This document shows positions 10,204 to 20,643 of a DNA stretch of 32,855 nt, piece by piece. The notes under the pieces were generated by a model. It was not told where the DNA came from and made no database searches. It saw only the letters and a program-made list of their open reading frames with translations. The DNA is from Ectocarpus siliculosus. Taxonomy: Eukaryota; Sar; Phaeophyceae; Ectocarpales; Ectocarpaceae. The position numbers and the translations under genes were made by a program. The stretch spans positions 3,459,653-3,492,507 of the forward strand of contig FN649735.1 of the NCBI GenBank assembly GCA_000310025.1, in the 5' to 3' direction. Numbering within the stretch: the stretch's first letter is position 1; each line of letters begins with the position of its first letter.

Positions 10204-13200
10204 CTATTTGGAGGCCACTTCTTCCAAAAGCTCGAGAACAAAGTCGAAACCCCCATCGCCGAGGATGATGACATCGTACGCCTTCAAGTAGGCATCCGTC
10301 CGTTCCTCGATCTGTTCGGCGAAAAAACAAACGAGATGTGCCACGGAGGAGGAGGATTGAGTGAAAAAAAAGTATGAAGTACAAGCAAGGTGGTGCAACC
10401 TAAGCGTAAGCAACACGGGAGACGTAGCCTCCTCCTGCCCTTGGACTCGCCTGCTCATCGAATCATGAGAGGTCGACACGGAGGGTCAACAGCAGCAACA
10501 ACAACAACCTTTGCGGAATCACCACAACAAGCAGGTGAAACACACATCTCACATCTCAAGCGCGGGGTACCGAAGAAAAAATACAAGGATCAGCGAAAGA
10601 CACGCATGAAGAAATTGGGGACCAACCAACAGACCGAAACCCAACAAACACAGCACCACCATCAACAAACAGCAAAAATGCTCTAATGATGACAGGGAAA
10701 AAAAAGGGAAGCACGCAGGAGGGTCCGAACTCCCCTCTCGCGGGCGCGACATTCGAGGCATTCATTCGGCCAACCTTATCGTTGAGAAACCCGACGGTCA
10801 GAATCTCCTCCGCGCTAAGGCCCTTGGCCATGTTGAGATCTCCTAGACTGTCCCCTAGCAGCAGAACGCTACTCCTACATCGCATCTACCGGCATGAGGA
10901 ATAAGCGAAGAAAGGACACAGGGGCCAGTCAGAGTGTGCAAAGGTTTGTGGGAGGTCTTGAAACTCGTCACTCGAGGAGGGAGCTCTCTGCGCTCTTGTG
11001 CCTAATACTACCGACATTATAACAAGGTGTTGTCTAGCTGTTTGTACGAAGGGGCGAGCAAGGCGAGCGGGGGCGTTGTCGTTAAGTGATGCGGCCATGT
11101 GACGGTTGACGACGCGTATGGTCAAATGGCCCCAGGGATAGGGGGGACAGACAGAAAGACAGAGGGGGAGGTTGGGAGGGAGAGAGAGAGAGAGAGAGAG
11201 AGATACAGGAGACTATGTAAACATGTGGCGATATTCAACGGAGGAAAACGGGGCAAAACCTCGCTTCCTCCCCTGGAATGACGGTTACACCGCCACAGGC
11301 AGGGACGATCCAACAGCACGTCACGCCCCGAGGAATAGCAACGAAGACCTACTTTCACACCGGTTCCTTTGGGGGGAACGCGGAGAGGAACGAGCGCGAC
11401 CTACCTGTTGACAGGAAACGTGTAGGGCGACCCTAAGAGTGCGGAGAGATGGCACCCCCCCTAGACCGATTTTCAGAGGTCGACTGCTCCACAACCAAGC
11501 TTTTTGTGCCAACACCAAAAGTGGGGGGTTTGGGTAACATCTCGTCCGGGGCTTTCCGTAGAATTATCGGTCACTTCCCGCACCCCCTTGTTAGTGGAGA
11601 AATCGAGCTTTTGAAAGTCGGTCTACGGGGGGGTTACATCTCTCTGCCTCTTACGGCACCTACCGCCTCCGATATAAGGAAGAACTTCACCACCGGAGGG
11701 AAGGACGCAGTGCGGAATATCGAAGGACGCAAACCTGCTGCAGAGAAACAATCGGCGGTTGATGACTAACGTACGTCCGGAGGGAGACCGACCGGCACAA
11801 CCAAACCACGGCAACAAAAAAGAGCCTCGTGACTGACCTCGTCCGTTTCAAAGTAGGGTTTCACTGCCGAAGAAGAGGCGTGCTTGTTGAACACGTGGAA
11901 GCACTCTCCCACAAAGCCGGTCATGTTCCCGTCCTGCCAGAAACCGCAGCGACATATCACGAGAATTTTCATCGGGGCGAGAAAAAGGAGGGGGGGGCGT
12001 TGGTTTATCGTGCCTCCCTCCCAAGACAAAAGAACGTCTGCTTCAGTGAGCGGTAAATAGCATGGAACGAGCAACCCACGCTAATTATCATCGAAGCGAA
12101 ACGTGCTATCTACAAGCTTTCGGATTGGGTGGGCTGGCATACTCGCACGCAGGGGTTCAACGGCCCGGAAGGAAAAGAAATGTTTCTGATGGTTATTGCC
12201 TACAAGGTTTGGCTTTCCATTCACGAAGCACCCTTTTCGATGGGGACTCCTTCCCAACCCCCAAGGAAGCAAGCAGACAGGGAGGTGGGGGGGGGGGGGA
12301 CTCATGCAAATGCATGTCCTAATCCTTAAACCATAAACCTTGCATCCCTACAACGCCCGGACGAAACGANNNNNNNNNNNNNNNNNNNNNNNNNNNNNNN
12401 NNNNNNNNNNNNNNNNNNNNNNNNNNNNNNNNNNNNNNNNNNNNNNNNNNNNNNNNNNNNNNNNNNNNNNNNNNNNNNNNNNNNNNNNNNNNNNNNNNNN
12501 NNNNNNNNNNNNNNNNNNNNNNNNNNNNNNNNNNNNNNNNNNNNNNNNNNNNNNNNNNNNNNNNNNNNNNNNNNNNNNNNNNNNNNNNNNNNNNNNNNNN
12601 NNNNNNNNNNNNGGGGGGGGGGGGGGGGATCAGTACTACACCAAGGGCGAAGATCTCCCCCTTCGAGACGAAGCAATATACTCCAATATACCATACCAAC
12701 AACGTTAGCAACGATCATGAGCCGTTGGCGCAAGTGCGGGAAGCAACGATGCTTCTGCGGCGACCAAGGGCTGACTCAACCAGGCCACGATGGCATTTGC
12801 ATTGTTGCTGTCGTTGTTGTTGTTATTGTTGTTGATGTTAATTGTCTTCATACTCAACAAACTTTCCGGTCTCCGCTCAGCACTTTATCCGTATGTAGCC
12901 AAGATCAAAGTAAGGGTTTGTATAGAAAAAAAAACAGTATTGACCTTGTACAAAGTATCCCTTGCCCAAAAAAACAAAAAAGCGCGAAGGCGACTTGGCG
13001 AGAGCAACCGAGGCGAGTCGCGCCCAACCAAGCAAGTCGAGGCCAACTTGAACTCAACATTGCGGTATGATCTTGAAGGGGAATACTAGTCGATATGTGT
13101 GCCTGTATGTATGTATGTATATGTATGGGTTGCACTAAAAAAAAGAAAGGACTTTTAGGGGGCTACGCAAACGGAGACACACCAGCAGGCTGCAAGAGGT

Positions 13201-16200
13201 GCGAGGAGCAGCTCACGGGTTTCCAAAACAAGCAAGCAGTAGAACCCGCGACAGACAGCGGAGAGTGTACGCGGATTGGCAAGAGAAAAGTCCGATGCCC
13301 CCTCAAGAACATGGTATTGCATTAATTGTAACGGTCCCTGCCTAGCACCGCCGAGGAACGGCAAGGGTTTGTCCCGTAGGCCATATATACAGCCACCGCG
13401 AACTATTCTGATTATGACACAAGGCACTTTCATACTCCATGCATGTCAAGCCATATCACCTGCCTTACTAAGGACGATTAGCAATAAAAATGCGGCCGTT
13501 CTAAAGGGGACCACCACCAACTCACGAAACCCACAAGGGCCCGTGGGCTCCCGTCCCACAAGCGAATGCTTAAGGGAGGACTGGTGCTGATGCGGATTCT
13601 CACCTCATCGAAAGCCATCCTGTTGGAGACTACGCGGCTCGTGGACGGCAGGGGCTCCGCGGAGTGCTGTCGAAACGCCTCCTCTAGGACGTCTGGTGGA
13701 AAACAATCCCCGAATGAGAGACGGAAAGGGAGGGTACAGGAATTCAACAGCCAAAGCTGAAGATCTCTACCCGCAAAAAGCAAGACCGGGACACAGCAGC
13801 AACGCGTCGAGTCGACCAATCACTGGGGAACAACGAAATGGCAACGCGCTAGACACTACCTGGTACAGTCGTGGCTCCGACGTAGGAAGGTCGTGTGGCA
13901 AAGGCCCTCGACCCTCATATATCGGAACCGCCTCTTGTACCGCATAAAGAAGGTACCCAAAATGTATAGCGCGACGAGCCCGTGACAACCGATTTCGACC
14001 CTCTTGGATGCCCCCTCTTGTAAGGTACGCTCTTGCATCGGAGCCCCGACTGTATGCAATAGTGTCAACCTAGCCACGTGCACCACTACTCAAAGATCCA
14101 GACCATGCACAAATCTAGGACAAATCTTGACAAGCATCGGGTGAAATAAATTGCGCCTTTCACGTGGCTCTCCGTCCAGAAATCCCGCTAGACTAACGCT
14201 CTGGAAAGACGTACAAGGAGGGAGGATAGCGATTCTTTGCGCTTGCTGCTCTTGTGTCCGAGCTGTAGCAGTTTCTGAGGGATGTCGCTGTGTCGAGTAG
14301 CGGTAGGAAGAGGGTGTCTTGTGCCACCAACATCAGTGTAGTCGCAAAGAAAAGAAGAACGAACAGCCGTTGCCCTCGCCGCTCCCTTCATAACACTGGC
14401 TGTAGCACCCCATCACCTCACACACTCAGAACCAGGCTTGGCGAAATTCATGCAAAAATGGAACGGCATAATAAGTGGGGTGAAAGGGCGGGAACTGATA
14501 TCCATAGGATAGACAGGGTTGGGAAAGAATTTAGGAGCCACTTTCGGCAAAGTAGGAAAGAACGATTGGCCATCCGTGATCGGTCCTAGTGGGAAAAATG
14601 TTCCCGTCTTCTGGAAGATGCGCGGTCAATGTTCTAAGCGCTCAAGGCATGCAAAGCATGAGTATGCCCCCCATGCTTGGTGATGTGCTAGCCTGGTCCG
14701 GTGAAAACCCGGCGTGCTCCGTCCCGGCTTTGGAGGGATGGGAAGTCAACGACCCAACGACTACGGCATGCACGGCTATGAGTACAACCCCCTCGCTCAC
14801 CAGCGATGCCTGCGCTGAACATGAGGAGCGGGACCCCGTACTTGTCCACCCAGCGGAGGAGCTCGCCGTGGCCAGGCCTAAATAGGAGGTTGGCCTTTGA
14901 GACCGCGGCCGACAGTATGTCCTTGGTTATGCCAGCCGCCACCATCGCCTGCAGACACGGCGCACAGAGCAGCGCAGTCACGCCCAACGCGTCATTTTGA
15001 CGACATTTCACGTTTGATTTATTGCACCCCCAAAACTGAAAACTACTAAAAAATACTTCCCAAAACAAAACACACCAACCCTATCATTTTTGGCAGGCGA
15101 TTTTTTTTCCCAGACCATGGTTTTATCTGTAATTGTCAATCAGTCGATAGTCGACCGACCAGCGTTGCCGCACTGCTTGAAATAAGCGAGTTTTGGGGGA
15201 GATTCCGTGGTCTCCAGGATCAGTATTCCCGTCGGTCGCGAAGCCGGTGACGGTGATACAGCAGTATCATCCGTGCAGTAGCCTTGAACATGCGTGCGTG
15301 TGTGCCAACACGTGGGTGTACGTGCCTCTCAAGCTACAGAGCAATACGTTTTGGAGGGGGTGCGTGCGCCACACAGGATTGAAAATTCTCGAAGGTGACG
15401 AAACGACTGACAGGTGCATCTATCCTCCCGCCGGCTTATGGTTCCCGGCGCAACAGAAACCTGCCATGAAAGCCAGTAAATCGGGCGGGGGGGCGATCAC
15501 CTAAATATTTTAGGTGTTGAACGACAATCGGCGCACTCACCTCATGAGCTTTGGTGACCCACTCCACCATCATTTCCACTCGCATCTCTGGCGAAAGGTC
15601 CGGAGCCACCTGGTGTCACGCGCGACGGTATCTCGTTTCGTTTTACACGCGTGGGCTAATTCGTAATACGGCACTACAAAAGCTGAAGAACGGCAGCAAC
15701 GGCAGCAGCAGCAACAACAACAGAAGCTGCAGCAGCAGCAGTAGAAGCAGCCGCAGCAGCCACAGTAACAACAACAACAAGGACGACGACGACGACGACC
15801 AAGACACACGAAAGAGTGGGATCCGCCGTTCGTTTGTATATCGGAGGCTTCCATGACAAGTCTTCCCCGAAAAGAAAACGCCCCATCAGAGGCAGGTTGG
15901 CGTGAATTCGCGGCGCCTGCAGAGAAACAGATACTGACAGGGCTTGCTCCAGCTGTCAAGCCTCGGTACAGCTACTGTACCAGAGACGCTGCCCAAGCTA
16001 GACTGGATCTCTCCCCGAGCTAGGCTGGATCTCTACCCAAGCTACACCAGATCTCACTGGCGTAGGGCACGTCGCATACCCCGCGAATAGTTGATACTGC
16101 GTGCATGGACAGCGTTGCCTGACCTCTAGCGGATAGTAGTGGTCCCTTAGCTCCGAGGTTCTCTTGTGGAAACCCTCCCCCAACAACCCGCTCTCATCGA

Positions 16201-18444
16201 TCACGGCGTGGCAGGAGTCACCCCTCTTGCCATTCACCCAAAACTTGGTCAAGGTAAAGTCGAAGTCTGTGCGACCACAAAAAAAATGACGGCGATGCCC
16301 CATGCGGGAGAGATTAACTTGCCGTAGATCGATCGAGCAGAACAAACAGTTTTTTGTTGTTGTCACAATAGGTCCTTCGGGACCTGATGCAGCTTTTCCG
16401 GGGGTGACATAGACACATCAGACAGCTTCGATCATTACGCACACCTAGATGGTTGGCTACTGACAATTTTCCTCACTTTGTCTTCCTGTGGGGTCTGCCT
16501 TCCGTTTTAAACGCGAGGAGAGTTGAGCAGTTCGTTCCCTCCTATGGTGACCACTAACGACTATGCGCTTCCACCTCCAATACCATTTTAGGGTTAGGGC
16601 TTTTATTAGCTCGGGACAAAGTGGCTCAAGTGTTGGGTATTGTTGCACCCCCTGTTTGCTGGGCTAGTTTTTCTTTCGTACGGTATGGGGTTTTAGTCGC
16701 AGTTTGTAATTGAGGCGCTTCGTCTCTCAGAGGCTGGTAGAATGTTCGGCTACCTTTACAAAGAAGTGATCAGAGAAGCCGTGGTGCAAATAAAGCGGGC
16801 AGCGGTGAATGTTGAGGTGCGCACCAAGTGATTGAGTTACAGCAGCAGCGGGTGCTCGGTTCTGGCGGTGTTGCTTGCTCTTGTTGTCTTCCGCATCATC
16901 ACTCATCACCCAGATGGATCACGAAACACTGGGCTCTATCCAGTACGTTCCAATCGCTCTCTTCGAAACGAATTTACGTGGTCACAAGCTTAGGATCGCT
17001 CGTTTTCCACATCGGTATTCTCTTTAGTTCGTCTGCAGTTCGCCGCCCTTTGGCGGGTAGTGGTCGTTGTTGACGCGGGCTCTTCAATCACGAACAACGG
17101 CGCACGTCGTAAAAGACTTGCCAGGATTGACAATTGACCGCTTTCCATCAGGACTCCATCCCCATTGAGGGGCTGATGGTAGGCTTGAGTGATCTGACAC
17201 ACTCAAGCAGTGCGTTTGATATTCGTGAAAACAGACATGGAGAGTGACAGATGAGAGTCCGAGACATAGGATCCCGTCATATCCAAACCACAGATGCATA
17301 CCCTAAATGATATCCACAACACGGAGCCCCGAGTCTCCATACACGTTCTACCATGTGACTACCATTGACCAAAGTTCACAGCACCCGCAACGGGACTGAA
17401 GGAACAGAATTGACCCAGAGACGGTCTAGGTATGTCCCAGCATTCGCGAAGAAATGTAGGTCCAGAGAGAGGTTTGGAAGAAGGGTGTCCAACGAAAACC
17501 TAAACAGCTATTTAGAGCCTCTTACTCCACTCGCCAGCTGATGCTGTGACATCTAGTTTCGTTAAGAGGGTAATGGAGATGTCCTAAAAGAGACCGAGAA
17601 CGGAACGACTCAGCAAGCTGCAATGCAAAAATATGAACTGTACCATCTCATCATCATCTGTTGGCTGGCATGGAACGGTCACGGTTCACAGGCCTTCCCC
17701 CAACAAACAGCAAAGAACGGGAAAGGAAAACCCAAAAACATAAGAAGAAAATGCTGCAGACCACAGTTAGTTAGCGCCTGCACTTGAGAACCTCTAGTTT
17801 ATTGCCGTGTTGGGGTGCTTGAACGAGCTCACAACCGGTGTTAATTTCTTAGGTTTTGGGGATTTTGAGGCTCAATTTTCTTGACTGCTAACCAAGTCCT
17901 TGGGTGCGGGCGCTCGACGTAAATCTATCTGAGAGGCCCTGGCTATCCGGCGGCAGGGGAAGAAACAATAAAGGCGTCAGTTTTCAGCCGGTTTCCTTCC
18001 ACTCACCGAAAAGACTTCCGCGCATCCCTTTCGACTGTGGATAAATCTCGAACGGGTAGACTATTTCTTTTCTGTGAGATTATGTTTACTTTCTAGAAAA
18101 ACAGCCACACAAAAAGAGAGTTTAAAAAAAAAGCGCGTGCCAGCAAAAAAAAATGACTGCGGACGTGCACGTCCGTGGACATGAACTGGTTGACTATGCA
18201 TTACAAGAGCGAACATGTACTCTACATTATCTTCTGAGGATGATCTCCTGATCTCCTGCGGCACGCATGATACCACCCCCCGCCCATTTTCTTGTGCTGC
18301 TGTACCTGATATGATTTGCAAGTGGTCCACGCCGCCTGCCACTATCCGCTGCCGCTTTCGCTCGAAGTCCTCCGCATCGCAGAATAGTACCCGAGGGCTG
18401 TTCTCCGCCTTGCTGCCGCCGCCGTTTTCTTCCACAGCAGGCAT
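10204..18444 (-). CDS. NT5C3: cytosolic pyrimidine 5'-nucleotidase (NT5C3/UMPH-1, HAD family)
   Basis: It hydrolyses pyrimidine nucleoside monophosphates (UMP, CMP) to nucleoside and phosphate in the cytosol. Eight exons: 18444-18306, 16266-16124, 15609-15541, 14948-14801, 13692-13604, 11933-11838, 10885-10775 and 10311-10204 (stop TAG). Every junction keeps phase, giving 300 aa, close to animal NT5C3. HAD motif I is DFDFTLT (Asp47 nucleophile, Asp49). The glutamate of HYYPLE is residue 94. MVEWVTKAH matches a conserved family block. Motif II is FSAGIAD (Ser162). Motif III lysine is in HVFNKH (Lys213). Motif IV is GDSLGD (Asp240, Asp244), followed by GFLNDK. The codon for Asp47 is split by the 2-kb first intron. 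The start ATG (MPAVEEN) is the first in-frame ATG of exon 1; the frame stays open upstream without another ATG, so an extra 5' exon is possible. Intron 5 contains the assembly gap. Confidence 0.92.
11181..11203. repeat. (AG)n microsatellite
   Basis: About eleven AG units inside intron 6 of the nucleotidase gene. Confidence 0.8.
11431..11656. mobile_element. foldback MITE copy A (Tc1/mariner-like)
   Basis: About 226 bp inside intron 6 of the nucleotidase gene. Its two ends are inverted copies of each other for some 60-75 bp, with blocks TAAGAG, GAGAGATG, CCCCCCC, TAGACCGA and TCGA in the same order. It matches copies at 26125-26354 and 30435-30650. The flanking dinucleotides are GA and CA rather than TA, so this is probably the oldest or most decayed copy. 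No transposase is encoded. Confidence 0.7.
12370..12612. other. assembly gap (243 N)
   Basis: Unsequenced bases inside intron 5 of the nucleotidase gene. The right edge is a 16-G run (12613-12628), and another long G run lies about 80 bp to the left. The exons on both sides join in phase, so no coding sequence appears to be lost. Confidence 0.95.
14691..14792 (+). repeat. protein-like dispersed repeat, copy 1
   Basis: It lies antisense in intron 4 of the nucleotidase gene and stops just before the exon at 14801. It is about three-quarters identical by eye to 26553-26646. In one frame it reads RPGFGGMGSQRPNDYGMHGY and continues EYNPL. The other copy reads RPGFVGMRGLNDYSMYGYEY and then N, differing by a clean 6-nt indel. 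The frame is closed upstream by TGA. It may be a fragment of a Gly/Met/Tyr-rich gene or a transposon ORF; the family is not recognised. Confidence 0.5.
15498..15516. repeat. short AT-rich perfect inverted repeat
   Basis: CACCTAAA and TTTAGGTG flank a 3-nt centre, about 25 bp inside intron 3 of the nucleotidase gene. In the RNA it could form an 8-bp hairpin near the 5' splice site. Its function is unknown. Confidence 0.5.
15992..16060. repeat. minisatellite of about 24 bp, three degenerate units
   Basis: The units start CCCAAGCTAGACTGGATCTC and vary at a few positions. They lie in intron 2 of the nucleotidase gene. Confidence 0.65.
16479..16560 (-). repeat. short dispersed repeat, diverged copy of 9180-9262
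   Basis: It shares the GCGAGrAGAGTT.AGCA core and the CTTCC/CTTCG edge with the copy at 9180. It lies in the long first intron of the nucleotidase gene, followed 27 bp later by a telomere-like motif. Confidence 0.4.
16588..16599. repeat. interstitial telomere-like motif (TTAGGG x2)
   Basis: Two perfect TTAGGG units within intron 1 of the nucleotidase gene. Confidence 0.5.
17973..18096 (+). repeat. dispersed repeat family 2, long copy
   Basis: The order of blocks is CAGCCGGTTTCC, TCCACTCACCGAAAAGACTT, CATCCCTTTCGACT, TCTCGAACGGGTAG and a T-rich tail. The copies at 30827-30930 and 32590-32716 share the same order. It lies antisense in intron 1 of the nucleotidase gene. No ORF or clear terminal repeat is visible. 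Confidence 0.7.
18161..18174. promoter_or_regulatory. perfect palindrome GGACGTGCACGTCC
   Basis: A 14-bp perfect palindrome containing two ACGT cores, the core recognised by many bZIP proteins. It lies 130 bp inside intron 1 of the nucleotidase gene. A regulatory role is only a guess. Confidence 0.3.
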
Positions 18445-18828
18445 CTCTGAGTACAGCAGTACTGCTGTAGTAGTTCTGCGTCGTACCGGCAGCGATGCTC
18501 TACTGATGTACTGCGGCTGCAACACCTTTTCTGTATCTCCAAGTGGAAGTAGAAAACTAGGTATGGGAGATCAGCCTGACAAGGTACCAAGGCGCGTTGT
18601 CCACGTCTTGTGTGTGAGCTTGTTGGAGACACACCAAGATACACGCTCTCAGCAGGTCAGCTTTGGGGGGTGAACGGAGCGGACATCCATCCCCCCTGTA
18701 ATTGTCGGCTAGATACCGCGGAGCTTCCACGGACTGTCAGGTTCAGCTGTTCAGCGTGCGCACAGCACAGACAGCAGAGCACACACCCACGCGTCCGCAG
18801 GGAGAGGGCACCCCCGACCGAAAACGCA
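18445..18828. promoter_or_regulatory. divergent promoter region between the nucleotidase and plastid-protein genes
   Basis: The two predicted start codons face away from each other with 384 bp between them, so this stretch must hold both 5' UTRs and any shared promoter, unless undetected upstream exons exist. An 18-bp perfect palindrome (18452-18469, TACAGCAG/TACTGCTGTA) lies 8 bp upstream of the nucleotidase ATG. No TATA box is obvious. Confidence 0.5.
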
Positions 18829-20594
18829 ATGCGATCTAGTGTGGCCTCTCTGTTGCTCCTTGTGAGCGCAGCTAACCCTCTGGTTGGATGGTGTTTGTTA
18901 GTTAGGCCAGCACACCCAATAACATCGCGTCGAACATCATCATCGTCGTCAAGATCTGCCGCTGACCTACTGCCGACTGCTACAGGGACACCAGACGGTC
19001 GACGTCAGCGCTTGTACAGCTCAAGAACCAGCACTAGCCGCGGCTACTACAAAGCCGAAGAGCAGGACCATGAGGTGGGTAACTACGCACCTACCTTGGT
19101 GTTTCATCCTTACTGCCCAGCATGTTGGATGTTTTGAAATGACACATGAAACTGCTGCTGTAGACAAAAACATGCGAGAGCGATGAATCGATCGACATGA
19201 CACACGTGCTGTACAACCTGACCATCGCCTCGTCGAGTAGTGGGTATCACGGTTCATGGCACCACTATCACCCCATGTGCTCGACGTTCTGCCATGTGTA
19301 GCAGAACTACTCCTACCACAGCAGTCGGAGAGAAACAAAACCCAAAACACGAGCCGTTCCAACCTGCAATCGGTCCATTCCAGCGACACATGCATGATGG
19401 TTACCGAAATGGGGGTGGATACTGTACTACACATACAGCAGTAGCACGGCGAAGGCAATGCCGGTGACTGCAGACCGTTGCGCGGTGTCTTGCAAGACTT
19501 TCCTTCTGCAAATGGTGATATGCTTAAACCTGTTCGGTACCGTTTGGCAGATTGCCCGCACCTCCCTCCCTACTGACTGCACACATAGCAGCCGTGACGA
19601 GTAACCGTAGGACTTTCCCACTACGGGGGGGGCTCATGGCTGCGAAGTCGTATGCACAAGAGCGTCAGAGCACACAATATTGTTGGATGCAGCAGCATAA
19701 GATGAGAAGATCGATGCTCAGTGATGAACTCGTCCCAATTTTGGCCTCACGGTGAGCATTGAGAGACTCTGCCCAAATGATTGTGATTGTCCCATCCACG
19801 CTGGGCGCCAGTCCACACCTCTCGGCACACATATGGTTTGACGAACCTGCCGGGTGATACAGAAGGAAGGCCTTCAACAACCACACGATTTTTTTTAATT
19901 GCGGTCTTCGCTCTTTGACGTGCGGTTCGGACGGTGCACTGCTGTATGTGGGCCACACTCACGAAATCAGCGAGGCGACAACATGAGCCCTGGGAACTTT
20001 TCTTCTCCGTGTCATCTCCTGTGGTGTTTGCCTCCCAAGTTTTCATGAAACATTACAGTTATTTCGGCCTCTTGTGTGTGTGCCGAGTTTGTGCCGCGCT
20101 GCCTGTCCGGCGTCTGGCGGCGCGCCCGGTGTCTCCCTGTGAGCAAAAGGTGCGCTTCAGGTAGCGTTTTCCATCCCGCTTGATCTCTCCCCTCCACCAT
20201 ACTACTTCGCCGTTTCCTCTCACTCACGTAATTTCACCCACGTGTTCCTTCTGCAGGCGCCGCCGTCATCGCTTCGACGAATACCAAACCACGCCGAGCT
20301 ACCTTCGCTCGTCCGGGACAGCAACGCCGTCACAACCACCACTACCGCCGAAACCGTCGCATCTTTGGCGAGACAAGCGCTAGCGACTGTGGCGCTAGCG
20401 GCTGTCCTCACGCCGGCGGTGTTTATCGGCGAGGTGACGGTTTCACCGCTGCTGGCCGGGAAGGGTGGGGTTGCGCCGCCTACCGCTGCGTTCGCTGAGC
20501 TGGAACCTTTACCGCTGAAGTCGTACTCGGAAGAGTTTTCCAGCGGACTTGCACCCGTCAACACTGTACGCGGTGAGAGCCATTTTCCGCTGAG

Positions 20595-20643
<49 letters not shown>

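Noticed and set aside
12319-12733. ORFs spanning the N gap
   Set aside because: Most of their length is unknown sequence, and the ends have no coding character.
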